A stretch of DNA of 31,320 nucleotides from DAOTXN01 sp034435435 (GTDB lineage Bacteria; Chloroflexota; Anaerolineae; S140-20). The DNA lies in NCBI GenBank assembly GCA_034435435.1, contig DAOTXN010000141.1:1-31320 (forward strand), in the 5' to 3' direction. Shown one piece after another: positions 16,712-24,205 of the stretch. Position numbers and translations under genes: made by a program. The first letter of the stretch is position 1; every line of letters begins with the position of its first letter. Below the pieces are notes generated by a model. It was not told the origin of the DNA and did not search any database. It saw only the letters and a list, made by a program, of their open reading frames with translations.

Positions 16712-16737
16712 GCGACACATCTTCTGAGATGCGTCGC
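16712..16737. other. Hairpin between pgk and the response regulator
   Basis: GCGACACATCT (16712-16722) faces AGATGCGTCGC (16727-16737) around a four-base loop, with one mismatch that can be a wobble pair in RNA. It could be a weak terminator, an mRNA stabiliser for pgk, or a 5'-leader structure of the regulator mRNA. Confidence 0.5.
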
Positions 16738-16749
16738 GCCTCACCTCGC

Positions 16750-17916
16750 TCAACTGTCCAGCGCCGCCACTCCAGGTAGCGTCTTGCCGGCCAGAAATTC
16801 CAAACTGGCGCCGCCGCCGGTCGAAATGTGCGACATTTGGCTGGCCAGCCCTGATTGCTCAATAGCCGCCGCCGAGTCGCCGCCGCCGATGACGGTGGTG
16901 GCGTCCAGCCCGGCCAGGGCGCGCGCCACGGCAAAAGTCCCCTCGGCAAAGCGGGTGAATTCAAACACGCCCATCGGCCCATTCCAGACCACCGTGCGCG
17001 CCGGACGCAACACATCCTCAAAACGTTTGAGCGTCTGTGGCCCGATATCCATAATGCGCCAGCCGGCAGGCACTTGATCCACCGCGACCACCCGGCTGTG
17101 GGCGTCGGCTTCAAATGCATCGGCCACCACGACATCCACCGGCAGCACCAGCTTGTCGCCGCCGCGCGCCAGCGTTCCGCGGGCCACGTCTAGCGCGTCG
17201 TCCTCGACCAGCGAGTCGCCCACGGCGTAGCCCTGCGCCTTGAAAAAAGTGTTGGCCATCCCGCCGCCGATGAGCAGCCGATCCACCCTGGGCAGCAAGT
17301 TATCGATCACCTCGATTTTGCCAGAGACCTTGGCCCCGCCCAGAATGGCGACGAAGGGCCGGGCCGGGTCTTCCAACGCGCTCCCCAGCGCCCGCAGCTC
17401 TCGCTCCATCAGAAACCCGGCCACGGCGGGCAAATGCCCGGTTACACCCACCGTGGAGGCCTCGGCCCGATGGGCCGTGCCAAAGGCATCGTCCACGTAC
17501 AGGTCGGCCAGCGCCGCTAACTGCCGCGCAAACTCCGGATCGTTCTTGGTCTCTGCGGCGTGGAAGCGCAGGTTTTCCAGCACGATCACGTCGCCGGGCC
17601 GCGCCGCCGCTACCGCCGCCTGCACCTGCTCACCGACGCAATCGTCCAGCTTGGTGATGGGCCGGTCCAGCAACTCGGCCAGGCGGGCAGCCGCAGGCGT
17701 GAGCCGCAACGCTTCGACTACCTGGCCTTTGGGCCGGCCCAGGTGCGACATCAGGATGACTGTCGCGCCACCGTCCAGCAGATATTGGACCGTGGGCAGC
17801 ATGGCCCGGATGCGCTGATCGTCGGTGATGAAACCATCTTGCAGCGGCACGTTCAAGTCGGCCCGCACCAGGACACGCTTGCCTTTTACGTCTACGTCGC
17901 GGATGGTTTTGATCAT
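16750..17916 (-). CDS. pgk: Phosphoglycerate kinase
   Basis: A 388-residue glycolytic enzyme that moves phosphate between 1,3-bisphosphoglycerate and ADP. Family motifs are clear: RADLNVPL near the N-terminus, HLGRPKG, ENLRFH, LGGAKVSGKI, GGGMANTF, NGPMGVFE, GGGDSAAAIE and the final STGGGASLEFLAG. Length is typical. Its ATG overlaps the TAA of gap by one base (TAATG), so gap and pgk are translationally coupled. Confidence 0.97.
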   Translation of the reverse strand: MIKTIRDVDVKGKRVLVRADLNVPLQDGFITDDQRIRAMLPTVQYLLDGGATVILMSHLGRPKGQVVEALRLTPAAARLAELLDRPITKLDDCVGEQVQAAVAAARPGDVIVLENLRFHAAETKNDPEFARQLAALADLYVDDAFGTAHRAEASTVGVTGHLPAVAGFLMERELRALGSALEDPARPFVAILGGAKVSGKIEVIDNLLPRVDRLLIGGGMANTFFKAQGYAVGDSLVEDDALDVARGTLARGGDKLVLPVDVVVADAFEADAHSRVVAVDQVPAGWRIMDIGPQTLKRFEDVLRPARTVVWNGPMGVFEFTRFAEGTFAVARALAGLDATTVIGGGDSAAAIEQSGLASQMSHISTGGGASLEFLAGKTLPGVAALDS

Positions 17917-18968
17917 TACAACCCCTTGTCCAGTAACAACTTGACCAAATCGGCAGTACGGACGCTATAGCCCCACTCGTTGTCGTACCAGGCCACGACT
18001 TTGACGAAATCGTTCTTGTCTTTGCCCAGCACCGACGTGAAAGGCAGATCGACCGACGAGCTGTGCGGGTCGCCCTTGTAGTCAATGGACACCAGCGGCT
18101 CGTCCACGGCGGCCAGGATGCCCTTGAGCGGGCCGGCCGCGGCGTTGCGGAAGGCCTGGCGTAGCTCATCGGTCGTCGTGGGTCTTTCGATCTGGGCAGT
18201 AAAGTCTACCACCGAGACGGTGGAGGTAGGCACACGTAGGGCATAGCCATCGAACTTGCCTTTGAGCTCGGGGATGACCAGCGCCACGGCTCTGGCCGCA
18301 CCGGTGGTGGTGGGGATGATGCTCAGAGCGGCCGCCCGCGCCCGGCGCAAGTCGCTGTGGGGCAGGTCTAGGATTTTCTGATCGTTGGTGTAAGCGTGGA
18401 TGGTCGTCATGAAGCCGCGGACAATGTGGAAACTGTCGTGCACCACCTTGGCCGCCGGGGCCAGGCAGTTGGTGGTGCAGGAGGCGTTCGAGATGACGTG
18501 GTGACGGGCCGGGTCATACTGGTCGTCGTTCACACCCATGACGATGGTGATGTCTTCGCCCTCGGCCGGGGCGGAGATGATGACCTTTTTGGCGCCGCCT
18601 TTGGTGATGTGGTTCTCGGCCCCTTGCACCAGCTTGCCCTTTTTGTTGACGCCGTCCTTTTTGATGGTGAACAGGCCGGTGGACTCGATGACGACCTCGA
18701 CCCCCAGGTCGGCCCAGGGTAGCTTACCAGGATCGGTCTCTTTGAGCACCTTGAGCAATTGGCCGTCTACCCGCAGCCCGCCCTCGACGACCTCGACCGC
18801 AGCGTTAAAACGCCCATAGTTCGAATCGTACTTGAGCAGATGGGCCATTGTGGGTGTGTCGCCGATGTCATTGACAGCCACCACCTCCAGCGTGTCGGGG
18901 TAATAGTCACGAATGGCCTTGAATACCTGGCGCCCAATGCGTCCAAAACCGTTGATACCGACTTTCAT
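17916..18968 (-). CDS. gap: Glyceraldehyde-3-phosphate dehydrogenase, type I
   Basis: A 350-residue enzyme oxidising glyceraldehyde-3-phosphate with NAD and phosphate. GINGFGRIGR opens the Rossmann fold, the VAVNDIGD stretch supplies the Asp typical of NAD-preferring forms, and Cys164 in ASCTTNCLAP is the nucleophile. WYDNEWGYS near the end is also typical. The enzyme is somewhat longer than the usual 330-340 residues because of extra residues at about 101-118 (TIKKDGVNKKGKLVQGAE), before GGAKKVIISAP. ATG start preceded by AGGAGGT. It sits between yvcK and pgk in one likely operon. Confidence 0.97.
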   Translation of the reverse strand: MKVGINGFGRIGRQVFKAIRDYYPDTLEVVAVNDIGDTPTMAHLLKYDSNYGRFNAAVEVVEGGLRVDGQLLKVLKETDPGKLPWADLGVEVVIESTGLFTIKKDGVNKKGKLVQGAENHITKGGAKKVIISAPAEGEDITIVMGVNDDQYDPARHHVISNASCTTNCLAPAAKVVHDSFHIVRGFMTTIHAYTNDQKILDLPHSDLRRARAAALSIIPTTTGAARAVALVIPELKGKFDGYALRVPTSTVSVVDFTAQIERPTTTDELRQAFRNAAAGPLKGILAAVDEPLVSIDYKGDPHSSSVDLPFTSVLGKDKNDFVKVVAWYDNEWGYSVRTADLVKLLLDKGL

Positions 18969-18992
18969 GATAACCTCCTGAATTTTCAGTAA

Positions 18993-19025
18993 TCAGCCGT
19001 CAGCCGTCAGCCGTCAGCCGTCAGC
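18993..19025. repeat. Tandem heptamer repeat (TCAGCCG)
   Basis: Four exact copies of TCAGCCG plus a partial fifth (TCAGC) lie between gap and yvcK. The last TCA, read on the minus strand, is the TGA stop of yvcK, so the array touches the gene end. Such short arrays change copy number by slippage. It may affect yvcK-gap spacing. Confidence 0.85.
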
Positions 19026-19971
19026 TTGCGGATCGATACGTTTCCAGAATCAGTTGACTCAAGCGCCCCACGTCGTGTCGCCACGAGCAACCGGCATCCA
19101 CCAGGTCAGCCGTCACCAGCCGGTAGGCCGCGCCGGGTGGGGCATCGGGCGCGACCATCTTGACGCCTGGGGGCAAATTGCACTCCGATTCCAGGTTATC
19201 GTTGGCCACGACGATGGGAAACACCCCCGGCTCCACGTGTCGCTCCAGCGCGGCGACGTGGTCGGCCACGCCAAAGTGGTCGGTCTCGCCCACCTGGGTG
19301 GCGACATTGCATACATACATTTTTACCGCGCGGCTCGCCTGCACGGCTGCGGCGATGTCGGGCACCAATAGATTGGGCAACACGCTGGTGTACAGACTGC
19401 CCGGTCCGGCCAGAATCAGATCGGCCTGTAGGATGGCGCGCACCGCGTCGGGATAGGCCGGGGCATGCTCCGGCTCCAGAAACACCCGCTCGATGGTCCC
19501 ATCTGCCTGGGGAATGCACGATTCGCCCACGACCTGATTCAGCATACCGTTGCGATCACGGACGTGTGCAACGAGCGTCACATCTTGCAGCGTGCTAGGG
19601 AGCACACGCCCTTTGACGGCTAATACCCGGCTCGACTCGGCCAGCGCCTGCTCGAAACTGCCAGCAATCTCCGCCATAGCTGTAATGAACAGATTGCCAA
19701 AGCTGTGCCCACCCAAGCCGGTCCCTTCAGCAAACCGATATTGAAACAACCCGGTCATCAACGACTCAGAATCGGCCAGCGCAGTCAGGCAGTTGCGAAA
19801 GTCGCCGGGAGGCAGCACCCCCATTTCGCGGCGCAACATACCTGAACTACCGCCATCATCGGCCACGGTGACGACAGCCGTCAGATCGACCGGGTATTCT
19901 TTTAGTCCGCGCAGCAGGGTGGACAACCCGTGGCCGCCCCCTAGCGCAACAATCTTGAGATCTTGCGTCAT
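19021..19971 (-). CDS. yvcK: YvcK/CofD-like gluconeogenesis factor
   Basis: A 316-residue protein of the YvcK family: VALGGGHGLSTLLRGLK at the N-terminus, VTVADDGGSSGMLRRE, PPGDFRNCLTALA, GHSFGNLFITAM and LAGPGSLYTSVLPNLLV. In Firmicutes YvcK binds UDP-GlcNAc and is needed for growth on gluconeogenic carbon sources and for normal cell-wall synthesis. Here it lies immediately upstream of gap-pgk on the same strand, rather than in the whiA-yvcK-rapZ arrangement, which fits a link to central carbon flow. A strong promoter lies at 20004-20032. The ribosome site is poor (AAAGG directly against the ATG). Confidence 0.93.
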   Translation of the reverse strand: MTQDLKIVALGGGHGLSTLLRGLKEYPVDLTAVVTVADDGGSSGMLRREMGVLPPGDFRNCLTALADSESLMTGLFQYRFAEGTGLGGHSFGNLFITAMAEIAGSFEQALAESSRVLAVKGRVLPSTLQDVTLVAHVRDRNGMLNQVVGESCIPQADGTIERVFLEPEHAPAYPDAVRAILQADLILAGPGSLYTSVLPNLLVPDIAAAVQASRAVKMYVCNVATQVGETDHFGVADHVAALERHVEPGVFPIVVANDNLESECNLPPGVKMVAPDAPPGAAYRLVTADLVDAGCSWRHDVGRLSQLILETYRSAS

Positions 19972-20003
19972 CCTTTGAGAACCAGCCGCACAACCTACAG
20001 GAT

Positions 20004-20032
20004 ATTATAACCGATGAGGTCGGGAGCGTCAA
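20004..20032 (-). promoter_or_regulatory. Sigma-70 promoter of yvcK-gap-pgk
   Basis: On the minus strand TTGACG (20032-20027) and TATAAT (20009-20004) are 17 bases apart, about 30 bases before the yvcK start. Confidence 0.75.
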
Positions 20033-20054
20033 CGATTCATCCGGACGATCCAGG

Positions 20055-21377
20055 TCAAGACCTCGATATGGGCAGGTCACGGCGAGTCAGGTCGTCGAGC
20101 GTCTCGCGGCGCTGGATCAGAGCGGCGCTCCCGGCCTCCAGCCACAGCACCGCCGGGCGGCAAGCGCCGTTATAGTTGCTGGCCATGCTCAACTGATAGG
20201 CCCCGCTCATCGGAACGGCGATCAACTCGCCGGGTTGAATCTCCGGCAGCGGCAGCGCCTCGATCAACACGTCGCCGCTCTCACAGTAGGGACCAGCCAG
20301 CCACGCCGGGCTGGTGGTCGGTCTGTCCGGCTCCCACACCGGCAGCGCCGTGTAGCGCACGCCATACAGCGCCGGGCGGGGGTTGTCGGCCAGGCCGCCA
20401 TCCAGCAACAGCCAGCGGCGATTGGCCGTGCGCTTGACCACACCCACCCGATACAGCGCCACGCCAGCGCGGGCCGCCAGGCTGCGACCGGGTTCCAGGT
20501 GCAAGCGCGGCAGCGGCAGCGAGCGCTCCCGGCAACCCATTACCAGTGTTTCGGCCAGTCGGCGCACATACTCGCCAACGTCGGGATGCGGCAGATCTGC
20601 TTCGTGATAGGCGACGCCCCATCCACCGCCGGGCGACAGCGCCCAGGCTTGTTCGGCCGGTCGAATCGCCGCCAGCAGGTCCAGTGCGCCCTGCAAGGCC
20701 AGACTCAGCGGCGCCGGGTCACGGAATTGAGAGCCTTGATGAAAATGCAGCCCGCACAACGGCAGCCCGTGCGCCTGGCAAAAACGAGCAGCCTCCAAGA
20801 TTTCGGCGGCGCTCATGCCGAATTTGCTGTCGGGTTGACCGGTCTGCGTATAGCTGTGCGCGTCAACCGCCAGCCCGGGTCGGAAGCGCAGCCATAGCTG
20901 CGGAAAATCGGTCTTGCGCTCCCGCCACGCCGCCGCCAAACGTTCCAATTCAGCCAGATTGTCCACCACCAGAGTCCCGGCCAGGCGCACGGCGGCGCTC
21001 AGGTCGGCCAAACTCTTGTTGACGCCGTGGACCACAATCTGCTGCCGGGGCGCGCTGGCAGCGGCGACGATGGCAAGCTCGCCTGCCCCAGTACAGTCTA
21101 TCCACAACCCTTGTTCTGCGGCCCACTGCGCCAGCGCCACACACAAAAAAGCCTTGCCGGCGTAGGTGATACCCGCCTGGCCGGGATAATAGGCCGCCAG
21201 CGCCTCCCGGTAACTTTGCAGCGCGGTTTCCAGAGTGGCGCGGTCGTAGAGATAAAGCGGCGTGCCGTACTCGTTGGCCAATGCGGACAAATCGCAACCG
21301 GCGACCGTCAGGGTCTCGCCGGTCGGTAAGGTCAACACTCGGGTGCTATCCGGAAAAAGGGCCAAGCGCGGACGCAT
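20055..21377 (-). CDS. lysA: Diaminopimelate decarboxylase-like PLP enzyme
   Basis: A 440-residue group IV PLP decarboxylase, the last step of lysine synthesis (meso-diaminopimelate to L-lysine and CO2). Visible motifs are the PLP lysine in TYAGKAF, LHFHQGSQF, the glycine loop SPGGGWGVAYHEAD, EPGRSLAARAG, the active-site Cys in GPYCESGDVL, and GAYQLSMASNYN. After YN the usual Arg-rich stretch is altered (GACRPAVLWLE), so the substrate could differ slightly from diaminopimelate. The ATG at 21377 is chosen because GAGGAA lies just upstream; a TTG at 21419 is the longer alternative. The gene follows the Ord-like dehydrogenase by about 50 bases in the same operon. Confidence 0.88.
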   Translation of the reverse strand: MRPRLALFPDSTRVLTLPTGETLTVAGCDLSALANEYGTPLYLYDRATLETALQSYREALAAYYPGQAGITYAGKAFLCVALAQWAAEQGLWIDCTGAGELAIVAAASAPRQQIVVHGVNKSLADLSAAVRLAGTLVVDNLAELERLAAAWRERKTDFPQLWLRFRPGLAVDAHSYTQTGQPDSKFGMSAAEILEAARFCQAHGLPLCGLHFHQGSQFRDPAPLSLALQGALDLLAAIRPAEQAWALSPGGGWGVAYHEADLPHPDVGEYVRRLAETLVMGCRERSLPLPRLHLEPGRSLAARAGVALYRVGVVKRTANRRWLLLDGGLADNPRPALYGVRYTALPVWEPDRPTTSPAWLAGPYCESGDVLIEALPLPEIQPGELIAVPMSGAYQLSMASNYNGACRPAVLWLEAGSAALIQRRETLDDLTRRDLPISRS

Positions 21378-21426
21378 TGAATTCCTCGCAATGGAACACA
21401 TCTTTTTGGCGACTCTCAACCGTCGT

Positions 21427-22416
21427 CTACCAGCGCGTCACCAGGGGGATGTCCAACATGGTCGCCAGACCAGGGTCCGCGGCGACCACATGACGAATGG
21501 CATTCACGGCGATGGCAACGGTGGCAATATCACCGTTAGTACCCTTGAGCTTGACCTCCAGGTTGGGCCGGCCAGCGATCTTGATGGTATCACCATCCTC
21601 TTCCGCGTCCAGCGCCGCGTAAAAAGTCAGCGTGGCAAATTCGCCGGCGTCGGTGTAACCGCGCGCCACCTGTTTCAATCCCCGCACCTGGCCGGGGGCC
21701 ACCTGAAAATAGTCGGTGTGGACCGGTTTTTCTGCCACGACCGGTTCCACGCTGGACTCGTAACGCGCCAGCTGGCGGCCGAGCGCCTCAAACAACATGC
21801 CCATCGACTCGGGCAAGCCCACGTGCCCCATGCGCCCCTGCGCCATCTTGGCCTGGAACGCCTCCACCGTCATCCCTGAGCCGATCTTGGCCTGGAACGG
21901 GCCACGGCGCAGCGACGCATTCATGGCCCGGGTCACCTCTATGCGGTCCACCCGCTGGCAGATGGCGGTCAAAAAGAGCGGCAGAGCGTCCATCAAGAAG
22001 CCGGGGTTGACGCCGGTGCCCAGCACCGTCTTGCCGGCCCGTTTGGCGATGGCGTCGATCTCGGCGGCCTGAGCAGCATGGTCCAGCCAGGGGAACGACA
22101 GCTCTTCCGCCGTTGAAACCACGTCGTATCCGGCTTCCAGGATGTCAATCACCTGGCTCTTGAACAGGTCAAAGTATGAAGAGGTGGTGTGCAGCACCAC
22201 ATCAGCTTCAGCCTGCACGCCGGAAAGCGTGGCGACCACCGGAACGCCCAGCGAGCGCCCCAGCCCGATGACCTGGCCCAGGTCCTGACCCACTTTGGCC
22301 GGGTCGACATCCACGCCGCCCACCAACTTGAGACCGTCGCGCTCAAAGACGTGACGCGCCATGGCGCTGCCGATAGGCCCCAATCCGAATTGAATAACGC
22401 GAATGTGATCTGGCAT
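21427..22416 (-). CDS. Ord-like dehydrogenase (2,4-diaminopentanoate dehydrogenase family)
   Basis: A 329-residue NAD(P)-dependent dehydrogenase. It has a DapB-like Rossmann N-terminus (VIQFGLGPIGSAMARHV) and the C-terminal domain of the 2,4-diaminopentanoate dehydrogenase family, with GTGVNPGFLMDALPLFL in between. Ord oxidatively deaminates 2,4-diaminopentanoate in ornithine fermentation. Here there are no ornithine aminomutase genes in view, and the partner gene is lysA-like, so the substrate may be another diamino acid such as diaminopimelate or a lysine-derived compound (inference). The ATG at 22416 is chosen since GGAGGAA lies nine bases upstream; the TTG at 22434 would include that ribosome site in the protein. 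Confidence 0.8.
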   Translation of the reverse strand: MPDHIRVIQFGLGPIGSAMARHVFERDGLKLVGGVDVDPAKVGQDLGQVIGLGRSLGVPVVATLSGVQAEADVVLHTTSSYFDLFKSQVIDILEAGYDVVSTAEELSFPWLDHAAQAAEIDAIAKRAGKTVLGTGVNPGFLMDALPLFLTAICQRVDRIEVTRAMNASLRRGPFQAKIGSGMTVEAFQAKMAQGRMGHVGLPESMGMLFEALGRQLARYESSVEPVVAEKPVHTDYFQVAPGQVRGLKQVARGYTDAGEFATLTFYAALDAEEDGDTIKIAGRPNLEVKLKGTNGDIATVAIAVNAIRHVVAADPGLATMLDIPLVTRW

Positions 22417-22458
22417 TGTTGTTCGTTCCTCCAAATTATTTTAGCATTTTACCACCGA

Positions 22459-22487
22459 ATAATAATCGCAAACGTCATTAGCGGCAA
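22459..22487 (-). promoter_or_regulatory. Probable promoter of the ord-lysA operon
   Basis: On the minus strand TTGCCG (22487-22482) and TATTAT (22464-22459) are separated by 17 bases, about 45 bases upstream of the ATG at 22416. Confidence 0.55.
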
Positions 22488-22651
22488 CCGCTTCTCGCTC
22501 CAGCCCCGCCAAGTGGCGCGGTCGTTCATTTGGGAGTATACTGGACAAAGCAGCGCAAGAACAGAAAAAGCGAGTCATATATTAAACCGACCACAGACCG
22601 TCTCAGGAATCGCTGCGGTCAGCGGTCTTTCTGACATCAAAGGAGTTGCCC

Positions 22652-23467
22652 ATGAACGATTTTTCCGCCCTCCAAATCTGTGGCAGCAGCTTTGTGCTCG
22701 TGCTGCTGCTCTACGTCTTGTCCGGCCTCAAGCTGCTGTACCAGTACGAGCGCGGCGTCGTCTTTACGTTGGGCCGCTACACCAGCACGCGCAGCCCCGG
22801 CCTGACCATCGTGCTGCCCGCCTTGCAAACCATGCAGCGGGTGGATATGCGCATCAAGACCGCCGAAATCCCACGCCAGGAGGTCATGACTAAAGACAAC
22901 ATCTCTATCCTGACCAACGCCGTGGTCTATTTCAAGGTAGTCCACCCCGCCGACGCCATCATCAAGATCGAGGATTACGTCTCGGCGGTCAAGCAGTACA
23001 CCCAGGCCGCGCTGCGCGATGTGCTGGGCAACGCCGAGCTGGATTTTGTGCTCACCGAGCGCGAAGAGATGGCCCAGGGCATAAAAAGAATCGTGGACGC
23101 CGAGACTTCCGGCTGGGGCATCGACGTCGAAGCCATAAAAATTCAAGAGATCGAATTGCCCGCCGAGATGAAACGGGCCATGGCCAAGCAGGCCGAAGCC
23201 GAGCGCGAGCGCCGGGCTATGATCATCGCGTCTGAGGGTGAACTGTCGGCGTCGGTGAACCTGATGCAGGCCGCTGACAACCTGTCGCGGCATTCCGGTG
23301 CGTTGCACCTGCGCACGCTACAAACCATCCGCGACATCGCCGCCGATCCATCGGAGAAAATTGTGCTCTTTTTGCCGGGCAGCTTCGAGTCTATCGCCCC
23401 CCTGGCGCTGCCCGCCAGGGCAAGTGAGGCCGTGTTAACCGACCCGACCAAAAGACGAACCGACTAA
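22652..23467 (+). CDS. SPFH/Band 7 membrane protein (slipin-like)
   Basis: A 271-residue protein with an N-terminal membrane helix (about residues 8-28), the slipin-type start YQYERGVVFTLGRYTSTRSPGL, the Band 7 domain (about 35-190) and a charged coiled segment with AKQAEAERERRAMIIASEGE. Such proteins form oligomeric scaffolds on membranes and organise lipid domains or protect membranes under stress. The usual NfeD-type partner is absent. The ATG at 22652 is chosen since AAGGAG (22640-22645) is six bases upstream; an in-frame TTG at 22646 is less likely. An enzyme gene follows after 10 bases in the same operon. Confidence 0.9.
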   Translation: MNDFSALQICGSSFVLVLLLYVLSGLKLLYQYERGVVFTLGRYTSTRSPGLTIVLPALQTMQRVDMRIKTAEIPRQEVMTKDNISILTNAVVYFKVVHPADAIIKIEDYVSAVKQYTQAALRDVLGNAELDFVLTEREEMAQGIKRIVDAETSGWGIDVEAIKIQEIELPAEMKRAMAKQAEAERERRAMIIASEGELSASVNLMQAADNLSRHSGALHLRTLQTIRDIAADPSEKIVLFLPGSFESIAPLALPARASEAVLTDPTKRRTD

Positions 23468-23477
23468 CCAACCCACT

Positions 23478-24143
23478 ATGCTAAACCAGCAAACCCGCTA
23501 CCTGCAACTGGCCTTTAACGACACACTGGCCGTCGCCAAGCACATCTTGCCGCAGATCGTGCGCAGCGAGCGCATCCTGATCGAAGCCGGTACGCCCTTT
23601 GTCAAGCGCGAGGGGATGCGCGGCATCCGCGAGATACGCAAGCTGTGGCCGGGACACATCGTGGCCGACATCAAAATTACCGACGGCGCGCTGGACGAGG
23701 TCGAGATGGTCGGACGGGCCGGCGCGACCGCCGTCACTGCGCTGGGCAGCTCGCCGGTCGAGACGCTGGACCTGTTCGTGCAACACTGCAATGGGCTGGG
23801 CCTGGACGCAATGATCGACATGCTAGGCGTGGACGACCCACTGGACGTCGTACGCCGGCTCAAAGCGCCGCCCCGAGTGATCGTGCTGCACCGCGGCCGC
23901 GACGAAGAAAGCACGCGCGGCAAAGTCATTCAGTATCGCCACGTCAAGCGCGTCAAAAGCAAATACGACGTGATCATCTCGGCGGCGGGCGGCGTGGACC
24001 TGCGCGAGGCCCGCAGCGCCATCTTTAACGGGGCCAGCATCGTCGTGGTCAACATCGTGCGGCCTGATACGCCCTGGCAAGGCATCCGTCTCGACGCGGA
24101 CGTGGGCAGCATCGCCCGGCAGTTCCTGCAGACCATCGAGTGA
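23478..24143 (+). CDS. OMPDC/HUMPS-superfamily protein (hexulose-6-phosphate synthase-like)
   Basis: A 221-residue TIM-barrel protein resembling 3-hexulose-6-phosphate synthase and 3-keto-L-gulonate-6-phosphate decarboxylase. The hallmark DxKxxD is present (Asp64-Ile-Lys66-Ile-Thr-Asp69), as are EAGTPFVKREG, a GATAVTALGS strand and the phosphate-binding AAGGVDLREA. In relatives the first strand ends LALD; here it reads LAFND, with Asn14 in place of the usual Asp. The substrate is unknown: formaldehyde fixation, sugar-acid decarboxylation or something new are all possible. Start ATG is 10 bases after the SPFH gene, so the two are co-transcribed, an odd pairing of a membrane scaffold with a sugar-phosphate enzyme. 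Confidence 0.75.
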   Translation: MLNQQTRYLQLAFNDTLAVAKHILPQIVRSERILIEAGTPFVKREGMRGIREIRKLWPGHIVADIKITDGALDEVEMVGRAGATAVTALGSSPVETLDLFVQHCNGLGLDAMIDMLGVDDPLDVVRRLKAPPRVIVLHRGRDEESTRGKVIQYRHVKRVKSKYDVIISAAGGVDLREARSAIFNGASIVVVNIVRPDTPWQGIRLDADVGSIARQFLQTIE

Positions 24144-24155
24144 GCGCGATGATGT

Positions 24156-24188
24156 AGGTGCCCGTCACTTCTAAAGTGACGGGCACCT
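24156..24188. repeat. Perfect 15-base palindrome after the HUMPS-like gene
   Basis: AGGTGCCCGTCACTT (24156-24170) and its exact reverse complement (24174-24188) surround a 3-base loop. It starts 12 bases after the preceding stop. It may act as a terminator or be a dispersed palindrome. It overlaps the longest possible start of the next frame, which argues for a later start of the transporter. Confidence 0.8.
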
Positions 24189-24205
24189 CGCAACGGAACC
24201 GGACA

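Noticed and set aside
18993..19025. CRISPR array
   Set aside because: The unit is only 7 bases with no spacers between copies. It is a simple tandem repeat.
22537..22542. TATACT as -10 box for the SPFH gene
   Set aside because: No acceptable -35 box lies 16-18 bases upstream (TGGCGC at 17). Kept as unproven.
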